6,868 nucleotides of DNA, taken from assembly GCA_003155705.1 (NCBI GenBank), contig PMEC01000140.1, positions 913 through 7,780 on the forward strand, given 5' to 3'. Positions 1 to 5,807 of this stretch are shown here, piece after piece (position 1 is the stretch's first letter; the number at the start of each line of letters is the position of its first letter). The translations under genes were made by a program, and so were the position numbers. The notes below the pieces were generated by a model that did not search any database, was not told the origin of the DNA, and saw only the letters and a program-made list of their open reading frames with translations. This stretch comes from Bacteroidales bacterium (GTDB lineage Bacteria; Bacteroidota; Bacteroidia; Bacteroidales; VadinHA17).

Positions 1-1259
1 CCCGACATGTTTTTTAATCCAAACGGATTGGTTTTTACAAATGAAGGTTCTTCCGTTCTGGATGAACTATTGACCTTGTAAACAACCAGTGCTGCTATAT
101 TGGCTGTATCTGGTTTGAATAATTTTCTGAAAAAACCCTGTGATGTATATTTCTTCGGATCACCGGTAAAGTAATATGGTGTTGTGGTTCCTCCACGGCA
201 GGCATATTCCCATTCAGCTTCAGTTGGAAGCCTGTATTTCTTGCCGGTAACTTTTGAAAGCCAGTGGCAATAGACATCAGCGGCATGCCATGACATTGTA
301 ATGGCAGGTCTTGAACCTTTGCCCCATCCCTGATCCGGGGCACCCCATGGAGGTGTCGCTCCGGATATTACATCTACATTCTTATTCTTAACTACCTGTC
401 CTTCAGTTCTCCCCTGCGAAGAAGTTGCTTTAAAGAAGGCAAGATACTCATCCCACGTCACTTCAACTTTTCCCATCCAGAACTGAGAAACAGTCACTTT
501 ATGAACCGGTCCTTCGTCGGGTTTGCGAAGTGGTTCATCATCGGGGCTACCCATATTAAACGACCCTCCAGATATTGCTACCATATCGAAGGATACATTT
601 GTACCGGGAATTTTTTCTGTAAAAGCTTCAAATTTGTCAACTTTTGCAGCCTCCGTAAAAAGTACAGTTGAAGCAGATTCGGTCACTCCGAAATTTACAT
701 TTTTCTGATGCTTCATATACTTATCGAAGTGTCCGACATAGAGATGACAGTTTATACAATTCAGCTTTTCTTTGCTTGTGGTGTAAAAAAGATGCGCGTT
801 GTTTCCGTCAACAGAAAGAGTAACAGGAAATAAATTCTGATGACAGACGAGACATGATTGTTCATAAACAAAACCCCTGGCTTTTTCAAGCAACTTCTTC
901 TCTTCCCAGTTTATGCTTGCACTATCCTTAAAAAAATAGCCATAAACGTCTTTGATGCCATGTTTTGCCTTTCCGGTCAGATATCCATGTCCCTTCGGAG
1001 GAAGATGGCAGTCAACACAATGAACTATCGTGCCTGACTTGTTATCATAATGAGTCGACAGTTTCCAGTTTTGTTCAGGAACCGGATGAACATGACACGA
1101 CATACAGTATTTATCTGATGATGTGTATGTTATTACCTTTTCTCCGGCTGTTGAAAAGATGATGCAAATTACAATACCAAGAATAAAGTACCAGAATTTA
1201 ATACGACGCTTTCTTAAGGTTTCTCTGCTTAAAGTATTTGAGTACATGGGCCCTTGCAT
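1..1259 (-). CDS. NapC/NrfH-type tetraheme cytochrome c fused to FGE/SUMF1 domain, C-terminus cut by window edge
   Basis: The reading frame is open from the ATG at 1259 to the window start, giving 419 complete codons. An in-frame TAG lies about 17 codons upstream. Residues 22-37 form one hydrophobic segment after a basic stretch (RKRR), as in NapC/NrfH quinol dehydrogenases anchored in the inner membrane. Four heme c motifs follow: CMSCH 52-56, CVDCH 81-85, CLVCH 136-140 and CINCH 168-172. The stretch KHGIKDVYGYF (99-109) also resembles the family. From about residue 223 the protein becomes an FGE/SUMF1 (EgtB/PvdO-type) domain: GGSFNMGS 231-238, KVEVTWDEY 264-272, RLPTEAEWEYACRGG 343-357 and NPFGLKNMSG 411-420, the last just before the usual NVWEW. 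The FGE active-site cysteines normally lie further on and are outside the window, so formylglycine-forming activity cannot be judged. A role in passing quinol electrons to a periplasmic oxidase-like domain is inference. An alternative start is the ATG at 1247. The uxs gene lies 40 bases upstream, so co-transcription is possible. Confidence 0.88.
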   Translation of the reverse strand, partial: MQGPMYSNTLSRETLRKRRIKFWYFILGIVICIIFSTAGEKVITYTSSDKYCMSCHVHPVPEQNWKLSTHYDNKSGTIVHCVDCHLPPKGHGYLTGKAKHGIKDVYGYFFKDSASINWEEKKLLEKARGFVYEQSCLVCHQNLFPVTLSVDGNNAHLFYTTSKEKLNCINCHLYVGHFDKYMKHQKNVNFGVTESASTVLFTEAAKVDKFEAFTEKIPGTNVSFDMVAISGGSFNMGSPDDEPLRKPDEGPVHKVTVSQFWMGKVEVTWDEYLAFFKATSSQGRTEGQVVKNKNVDVISGATPPWGAPDQGWGKGSRPAITMSWHAADVYCHWLSKVTGKKYRLPTEAEWEYACRGGTTTPYYFTGDPKKYTSQGFFRKLFKPDTANIAALVVYKVNSSSRTEEPSFVKTNPFGLKNMS

Positions 1260-1299
1260 CAATTCAGTAAAACTAATTAAAGATAATTCTTTACACTAA

Positions 1300-2244
1300 T
1301 TATTTATCAAGCTTAAGTTCGTTTTTAAAATACTCGATTGTCCTTACCAACCCGGTTTCAAGATTGATCACGGGAGACCAGTTCAGTGTTTTTAATGCCA
1401 GGTTAATATCGGGCTGCCTCTGTTTAGGATCATCTTCAGGAAGAGGCAGATTGATTATTTTTGAATGTGATCCTGTCATGTCGATAACTTTTTTTGCAAG
1501 ATCTATTATTCTGAATTCAAATGGATTGCCAATGTTTACAGGTCCTATAAAACTGTCCGGCGAGTCCATCATCTTTGTCATGCCTGTAATCAGGTCGTCG
1601 ACATATTGAAAGCTTCTGGTTTGCGAACCGTCTCCGAAAATCGTAATATCCTTACCTTTAAGTGCCTGTACTATAAAATTTGATACAACCCTGCCATCGT
1701 CCTGATGCATTCTTGGTCCATACGTATTAAAAATCCGGATTATCTTAATTTTCACATTATTTTGTCTGTGATAATCCATGAAAAGTGTTTCAGCACACCG
1801 TTTACCTTCATCGTAACATGAGCGTATTCCGTTAGGATTGACATGTCCCCAATAGGTTTCAGGCTGAGGATGAATCTCAGGATCCCCGTAAACTTCGCTA
1901 GTCGAGGCTTGAAGAATCTTTGCACGAACACGTTTTGCCAATCCAAGCATATTAATAGATCCCATCATTGAGGTTTTGATTGTCTTGATGGGATTATACT
2001 GGTAGTGGACTGGAGATGCAGGACATGCAAGATTATAAATCTCATCCACCTCAGCATAAAAAGGCTGGATTACGTCATGGCGGACTAATTCAAAATAGGG
2101 ATTTTCAATCAGGTGAACAATATTTTGTCTGGAACCTGTAAAAAAATTATCAAGACAAATAACCTCATGCCCGGCGATGAGAAGTGTTTCGCATAAGTGA
2201 GAACCAATGAACCCGGCACCTCCTGTGACAAGTATACGTTTCAT
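1300..2244 (-). CDS. uxs: UDP-glucuronate decarboxylase (UDP-xylose synthase), extended SDR family
   Basis: This complete 314-residue protein has the usual length for bacterial UXS. By family knowledge it converts UDP-glucuronate to UDP-xylose plus CO2 in the cytoplasm through an NAD+-bound 4-keto intermediate, supplying xylose for surface glycans. The N-terminal Rossmann motif is [11 protein letters not shown] (7-17; G8, G11, G14). The UXS-typical [12 protein letters not shown] is at 71-82. The catalytic STSEVYG block is at 114-120 (T115, E117), and the SDR YxxxK pair is Y144/K148 in [19 protein letters not shown] (170-180), DGRVVSNF (183-190) and [14 protein letters not shown] (204-217) are also characteristic of the UXS clade. 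KQRQPDI (274-280) carries the conserved arginine near the C-terminus. The ATG at 2244 places the nucleotide-binding fold at residue 4, as expected, so the start is well supported. No Shine-Dalgarno sequence is seen. An exact TAnnTTTG promoter element lies 32-39 bases upstream. Related RmlB/GalE-type epimerases are less likely given the ACPASPVHY motif. Confidence 0.95.
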   Translation of the reverse strand: MKRILVTGGAGFIGSHLCETLLIAGHEVICLDNFFTGSRQNIVHLIENPYFELVRHDVIQPFYAEVDEIYNLACPASPVHYQYNPIKTIKTSMMGSINMLGLAKRVRAKILQASTSEVYGDPEIHPQPETYWGHVNPNGIRSCYDEGKRCAETLFMDYHRQNNVKIKIIRIFNTYGPRMHQDDGRVVSNFIVQALKGKDITIFGDGSQTRSFQYVDDLITGMTKMMDSPDSFIGPVNIGNPFEFRIIDLAKKVIDMTGSHSKIINLPLPEDDPKQRQPDINLALKTLNWSPVINLETGLVRTIEYFKNELKLDK

Positions 2245-2275
2245 TCAATAATTCTAAGTTAGTTTAGGTCGTTTA

Positions 2276-2283
2276 CAAATATA
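2276..2283 (-). promoter_or_regulatory. Putative Bacteroidota -7 element upstream of uxs
   Basis: Read on the minus strand these bases are TATATTTG, an exact match to the Bacteroidota sigma-factor -7 consensus TAnnTTTG. They sit 31 bases before the uxs start codon, which would leave a short 5' leader of about 25 bases. No convincing TTG (-33) partner is seen at the expected distance, so the call rests on the -7 box and its position. It would also serve the downstream cytochrome-FGE gene if the two are co-transcribed. Confidence 0.4.
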
Positions 2284-2316
2284 GATTTTTTTTAACTGGA
2301 AAGCATTATGTTTTAA

Positions 2317-2538
2317 GTTGAAGAGTTTAGCAAGTTGAAGGGTTGAAGGGTTAAAATTTGAGTCCACTCCTAAAAATCGAAAAACCACAATTGCCACAAA
2401 GTCACAAAGACAGCAAGGTTCACAAAGATATTATTTTCAACGATTTAGCCTTGGTGCAACTTCGTGCCTTAGTGCCTTCGTGGCAAAAAGAATACTTTTC
2501 AGAGCAGCCTCAAATTTCAACATTTCAACATTTTTAAC
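2317..2538. repeat. Nested inverted repeat built of ~8-base units (REP-like palindromic element)
   Basis: This fills most of the 406-base gap between uxs and the TIM-barrel gene. The inner arms, 2391-2427 and 2450-2486, pair over 37 bases with 27 matches around a 22-base loop. The left arm repeats CACAAAG (2395, 2403, 2421), and the right arm carries three tandem octamers of form CTTnGTGn (2460-2483). Outer arms 2342-2362 and 2509-2529 match at 18 of 21 positions when one is reverse-complemented. They contain GTTGAAGG units (2334, 2342, with GTTGAAG also at 2317) on the left and TTTCAACA units (2515, 2523) on the right. No ORF of note lies inside. From general experience, CACAAAG-type palindromes recur between genes in Bacteroidota genomes, which suggests a dispersed non-coding element, possibly moved by a REP-associated Y1 transposase. 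No such gene is in the window. It could also act as a transcript-end hairpin. Confidence 0.75.
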
Positions 2539-2579
2539 TTCATCATGAAATAATAAATGACCTGATTTTAATTTTAAAA

Positions 2580-2610
2580 TTGCAATGAAGATTTTAATAT
2601 CCTATTTTTG
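2580..2610 (+). promoter_or_regulatory. Putative Bacteroidota promoter for the Tat-signal TIM-barrel gene
   Basis: TTG at 2580-2582 and TATTTTTG at 2603-2610 match the Bacteroidota -33 (TTG core) and -7 (TAnnTTTG) elements, with a 20-base spacer in the normal range. The predicted transcript start is near 2617, leaving a leader of about 34 bases before the ATG at 2651. The leader has no clear Shine-Dalgarno sequence at the right distance; an AGGA at 2632 is too far from the start. AT-rich DNA can give such matches by chance. Confidence 0.5.
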
Positions 2611-2650
2611 ATAATTAAACAGGATAATATCAGGAATAAAAACTAAAACT

Positions 2651-3541
2651 ATGAAAACATCAAGAAGAGATTTTCTGAAATATTCAGCCGTTCTCGGAAC
2701 CGGGGTGCTTTTAAGACCATTTAATTCATATGAAATTGCCGGTAAGTCTGGCAAATTTCTTGACAGGATAGGTGTATGCACCGGTATATCCAATAATGGT
2801 ATAATTGCTGCCGCCGGTTATTCTTACGTTGAAGAAGCTGTAAGAAGTTTTCTAATCCCAACAGAGGATGATACAGCCTTTCAGGCGAAGCTCGCCCTTC
2901 TGAAAGATTCAAAGCTCCCGGTTGAAGCATGCAACAATTTTATTGCCGGAAATCTTAAAAGTGTTGGTCCCGCAGCTGTTCATGATGATATTCTGAAGTT
3001 TATGGAAACTGCCTTTCGCAGGGCTGAAATGGCAGGTATAAAAACCATTGTTTTCGGCAGCGGAGGTTCGAGATCAATTCCTGAAGGATTTTCAAAAGAT
3101 GAAGCAAGACAGCAGTTTATAAGTCTTTGTAAAAAAATGGCGCCAATTGCAGGGAAATATAATGTCGTCGTTTCACTTGAACCTCTCAATAGCGGAGAAT
3201 GCAACTTTATTAATTCTGTAGCAGAAGGGGGTGAGATTGTGAAAATAGTCAATCATAAGAATTTCAGGCTTCTGGCTGATCTTTACCATATGCTGAAAGA
3301 CAATGAAAGTCCTGATAATATTGTAAAGTACGGAGATCTTCTATACCATGTACATATTGCTGAAAAAAATGGTCGTACGGCTCCGGGTGTTAATAAAGAA
3401 GATTTTACACCATTTTTCAAAGCTTTAAAACAGGCTGGTTATAAGGGACGTATGTCAGTAGAATGCAGCTGGAAGAATCTGGGAGAACAGGCAGCACCTG
3501 CATTGCAGGAGATTAGAAGGCAGCTGGCAACGATTGGTTAG
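2651..3541 (+). CDS. Tat-exported sugar isomerase/epimerase-like TIM-barrel protein (hydroxypyruvate isomerase / AP endonuclease 2 superfamily)
   Basis: This 296-residue protein starts with a twin-arginine signal: SRRDFLK at residues 4-10, followed by a hydrophobic stretch to about residue 21. It is therefore probably exported folded, with its metal already bound. The rest resembles xylose-isomerase-like TIM barrels of the hydroxypyruvate isomerase/tagatose epimerase group. The four expected metal ligands are present with family-like spacing: E177 (SLEPLN), D210 (LLADLYHM), H235 (VHIAE) and E271 (SVECSW). The VHIAE-R-PG-N pattern (234-248) is typical of hydroxypyruvate-isomerase-like members. 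Substrate cannot be assigned from sequence. A keto/aldose isomerase or epimerase acting on sugars in the periplasm is the best guess, and the fold also includes endonuclease IV-like and glycoside-processing members. The ATG at 2651 is fixed by the signal peptide beginning at residue 1. The gene appears to be monocistronic: it has its own promoter-like sequence, and a hairpin terminator begins 22 bases after the stop. Confidence 0.85.
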   Translation: MKTSRRDFLKYSAVLGTGVLLRPFNSYEIAGKSGKFLDRIGVCTGISNNGIIAAAGYSYVEEAVRSFLIPTEDDTAFQAKLALLKDSKLPVEACNNFIAGNLKSVGPAAVHDDILKFMETAFRRAEMAGIKTIVFGSGGSRSIPEGFSKDEARQQFISLCKKMAPIAGKYNVVVSLEPLNSGECNFINSVAEGGEIVKIVNHKNFRLLADLYHMLKDNESPDNIVKYGDLLYHVHIAEKNGRTAPGVNKEDFTPFFKALKQAGYKGRMSVECSWKNLGEQAAPALQEIRRQLATIG

Positions 3542-3562
3542 CAATAATAAGCAGGATTTTAA

Positions 3563-3596
3563 AAAGAAAAGGGGACTTGAACAGACCCCTTTCTTT
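3563..3596. terminator. Bidirectional intrinsic terminator between convergent genes
   Basis: The arms AAAGAAAAGGGG (3563-3574) and CCCCTTTCTTT (3586-3596) pair completely apart from one bulged A, around an 11-base loop. The GC core is four GGGG/CCCC pairs. The A/T flanks provide a T-rich tract on each strand: TTTCTTTATT on plus, and TTTTCTTTTTAAAA on minus. It lies between the stops of two convergent genes at 3541 and 3613, so it can end both transcripts. Confidence 0.8.
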
Positions 3597-3612
3597 ATTC
3601 AAAATAATATAA

Positions 3613-4494
3613 TCACCTGTTTTTTGGCATCACTACATAATCAGCCGCTTTGAGAAAATCAAAACTCTTCTGGCAGCTGGTAAACTCGTCGAAGTGGTAT
3701 TTTTCAACTTCCACAATTCCGTACTGCAATCCGGATAATGGAGCACCGGCCCATACAGCCTTCCAATCCACTTTCCCGGTTGAACCTATTTCATAAGCCT
3801 CTGCAATATGCCATAGTTTAAAACGACCAGGATATTTATTGAAATAATAAAGAGGATCTGCCCCACCATCAACTAAATGGCCAATGTCCATCTGAAAGAA
3901 TACTTTCGCCGGATCAGTATTTTCGAGCATGAAATCGTACATTGTCTGTCCATCTAACTTTGTGGAAAATTCCTTATCATGATTATGATATCCAAAACGG
4001 ATACCCTTTGCATTACATTTTGCACCAACTTCATTGAAATAATCACAGTACTTTTTCAGTCCGGCAAGACTTGCATATGCTGAACCGCCCATCGAAGGCT
4101 GTACTATAAATTTGGCACCAGCGGCAAGATGAGCCGCGATACAGGTATCCCACCAGGCCATTGTTGCATTATAATTGCTTGAGTCGGGTGCATCATGACT
4201 AGTATGCGAACTTAGCATTAACATATCGTTCTTTTTCAGAAGTGCTTTAAAAGCAGCAGGCTCCATACCATAAAACTTTCCATTTTTATAGTTCGCCGGT
4301 TCGACAAATTTAAAGCCCATCTTACTTACTTTGGCAATAGCAGCAGGTACATCTCTGCCGATGGAATCACGAATAGAGTACAATTGCAATCCAAAATATT
4401 TCCGTGATGCCGTATCACATGAATAGAAAGTTGAAAAGATCAGGCCTGCTATAGCGATTAACAGAAAAATGGAAATACTGCTTCTCTTTTTCAT
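3613..4494 (-). CDS. Putative lipoprotein, sugar isomerase/epimerase-like TIM-barrel protein (xylose isomerase-like)
   Basis: This 293-residue protein has a lipoprotein-like N-terminus: KKR, a hydrophobic core to about residue 20, then FYSC with C26 as the candidate lipidated cysteine. The lipobox is non-canonical but acceptable for Bacteroidota. The mature part opens with GLQLYSIRD (35-43), the usual first strand of the xylose-isomerase-like TIM-barrel family. Other family blocks are GFKFVEPA (60-67), GYHNHDKEF (168-176), FQMDIGH (200-206), LWHIAE (227-232) and VEVEKY (261-266). Candidate metal-site residues are E175, D203, H229 and E262 or E264. It is a different subfamily from the Tat-signal protein across the terminator: the first ligand region reads YHNHDKEF instead of SLEPLN. 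Members often sit with Gfo/Idh-type oxidoreductases or DUF1080 proteins in sugar-processing loci, but none is visible here, so the substrate is unknown. Envelope location is inferred from the signal. No good promoter or Shine-Dalgarno sequence was seen upstream. Confidence 0.85.
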   Translation of the reverse strand: MKKRSSISIFLLIAIAGLIFSTFYSCDTASRKYFGLQLYSIRDSIGRDVPAAIAKVSKMGFKFVEPANYKNGKFYGMEPAAFKALLKKNDMLMLSSHTSHDAPDSSNYNATMAWWDTCIAAHLAAGAKFIVQPSMGGSAYASLAGLKKYCDYFNEVGAKCNAKGIRFGYHNHDKEFSTKLDGQTMYDFMLENTDPAKVFFQMDIGHLVDGGADPLYYFNKYPGRFKLWHIAEAYEIGSTGKVDWKAVWAGAPLSGLQYGIVEVEKYHFDEFTSCQKSFDFLKAADYVVMPKNR

Positions 4495-4798
4495 TTTTAC
4501 CAGGTTTTAAATTAAGTTGTTTATAGTATTTATCTTAAAAATTTCCGTATGTATTTATTCAAAAAAATTCAAATCACAGAACTATTGGTGTAAAAGTAGG
4601 AATTATTATAAATACTCCAAAAAATTGTCTTTTATACTTTATGAACAGGATATACAGATTTAATTACATGAAAAACAGATGACCTTTTATTGTTATCTCA
4701 TGAATTTTCGGAAGCCGATGTGCCAATTAACTGACAAGTGTTTGTATATTTAGAATCACAAATTGAATTTTAATCATTGGCCTCCAAATAACAATCCT
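4495..4798. other. Divergent AT-rich intergenic region
   Basis: About 300 bases separate the divergent starts of the lipoprotein TIM-barrel gene (minus) and the VOC gene (plus). No coding frame with recognisable content, no RNA gene and no strong hairpin was found. It must contain the promoters for both flanking genes. On the plus strand only a near-consensus -7 box at 4745-4752 stands out, and on the minus strand no exact TAnnTTTG was found. Confidence 0.6.
4745..4752 (+). promoter_or_regulatory. Weak candidate -7 element for the VOC gene
   Basis: TATATTTA differs by one base from the Bacteroidota TAnnTTTG consensus. It would place transcription start about 40 bases before the ATG at 4799. 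No clear TTG is seen at the -33 distance, so this is a low-confidence call. The downstream pectate lyase gene could share the transcript. Confidence 0.25.
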
Positions 4799-5755
4799 AT
4801 GAAAAAGATATTGTTTTTAATAATTCTGTTCGCTTTTGCGGTGATATTACCCATTTCCTCACAAGGGAAGACAGAAATGAAACGTCCAAAAATATTAGGA
4901 GTGGCGCATATTGCCTTATATGTCAAAAGTATGGATCAGGCACGAGCTTTCTATAAAGATTTTCTTGGTTTTGCTGAGCCTTATTCCCTGAAAAAGAATA
5001 ACAGCAACGAACTGGCTCTTACCTATTTCAAGATAAATGATCGCCAGGTAATTGAGATTTTTCCTGAAAAAACTCCCAATAGTGACAGGCTTTATCATTT
5101 TGCAGTTGAGACGGATGATGCAGAAGCAATGAGACAGTACCTTAAATCAAAAGGCATTAAAGTACCTGACAAAACGCCGACTGGACGCACCGGTAATTTT
5201 AACTATTTCGTGACTGACCCGAATGGCATAATATGTGAAATTGTACAATATACCGATGATGGATGGACGATGCAGAATTTCGGGAAAGATATACCCGATA
5301 CACGAATATCGACACACATGAGCCATGTTGGCATAATGACTGCAAATCTTGATTCTGCGATGAAATTCTATCGCGATATACTTGGGTTTAAAGAAACCTG
5401 GCGAGGAAGTTCCAATGGTACCGTTCTTAGCTGGGTAAATCTGAAAGTCCCTGATGGAGATGATTATATTGAATTAATGCTTTTTGATAAGGAGCCTTCA
5501 GCGGATCGTAAAGGTACAATGAATCATATCTGTCTTGTGGTAGATGATGTTGCGTCTTCAGCTAAGATATTACAAGACCGTAAACTTCCTGAGGGGTGCA
5601 AACTACCGACTCAGATGAAAACAGGGATTAACCGGAAAAGACAGATAAATTATTATGATGGCGATGGTACCCGCATAGAAATAATGGAACCAAAAACTGT
5701 CGACGGCTTATCGGTTCCCTCATCAACCGCACCTGTTCCCAAAGTGGTGAAATGA
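4799..5755 (+). CDS. Exported protein with two VOC (glyoxalase/bleomycin resistance/dioxygenase-fold) modules
   Basis: The ATG at 4799 gives 318 residues beginning with a classic Sec signal peptide (MKKILFLIIL and a hydrophobic core to about residue 19). A TTG start at 4763 would put a polar 12-residue tail in front of it and is rejected. Two VOC modules follow. Module 1 (about 33-151) has AHIALYV (36-42), the FYKDFLGF motif (51-58) and metal-site candidates H37, E86, H100 and E147. Module 2 (about 172-297) has SHVGIMT (175-181), FYRDILGF (190-197) and H176, E225, H243 and E294. Each module thus keeps a full H/E/H/E set, as in glyoxalase I-like metalloenzymes, so both could bind metal. The reaction cannot be told: the superfamily includes lyases, epimerases, extradiol dioxygenases and resistance proteins. 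The tail after about 300 (SVPSSTAPVPK) is low-complexity and probably disordered. Export to the periplasm is unusual for glyoxalase-type enzymes. The pectate lyase gene starts 52 bases downstream on the same strand and may be co-transcribed. Confidence 0.85.
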   Translation: MKKILFLIILFAFAVILPISSQGKTEMKRPKILGVAHIALYVKSMDQARAFYKDFLGFAEPYSLKKNNSNELALTYFKINDRQVIEIFPEKTPNSDRLYHFAVETDDAEAMRQYLKSKGIKVPDKTPTGRTGNFNYFVTDPNGIICEIVQYTDDGWTMQNFGKDIPDTRISTHMSHVGIMTANLDSAMKFYRDILGFKETWRGSSNGTVLSWVNLKVPDGDDYIELMLFDKEPSADRKGTMNHICLVVDDVASSAKILQDRKLPEGCKLPTQMKTGINRKRQINYYDGDGTRIEIMEPKTVDGLSVPSSTAPVPKVVK

Positions 5756-5807
5756 GATTCGATATTTTGACTTTCAAATTATATTATTCAACATTTATTT
5801 TGGTTCG

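Noticed and set aside
95..343. 82-residue minus-strand open frame
   Set aside because: It lies in another frame inside the FGE domain, whose family motifs are clear in the main frame.
1278..1310. Separate promoter for the cytochrome-FGE gene (TTG at 1308-1310, TATCTTTA at 1278-1285, minus strand)
   Set aside because: The -7 box is one base off consensus, the -33 box is a bare TTG within the end of uxs, and such matches are common in AT-rich DNA. It is kept only as a possibility.
1364..1609. 81-residue plus-strand open frame opposite uxs
   Set aside because: It is antisense to a strongly conserved enzyme and shows no features of its own.
2391..2486. CRISPR-like array
   Set aside because: The repeats are about 8 bases long, imperfect and arranged as inverted arms. 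There are no 25-40-base direct repeats with unique spacers.
4763..4798. TTG start giving 12 extra residues on the VOC protein
   Set aside because: The extension is polar and would precede a textbook Sec signal peptide that begins at the ATG at 4799.
5756..5807. Independent promoter for the pectate lyase gene
   Set aside because: Two TATTTTG strings occur, but each is one base short of the TAnnTTTG spacing, and the gap is only 52 bases.
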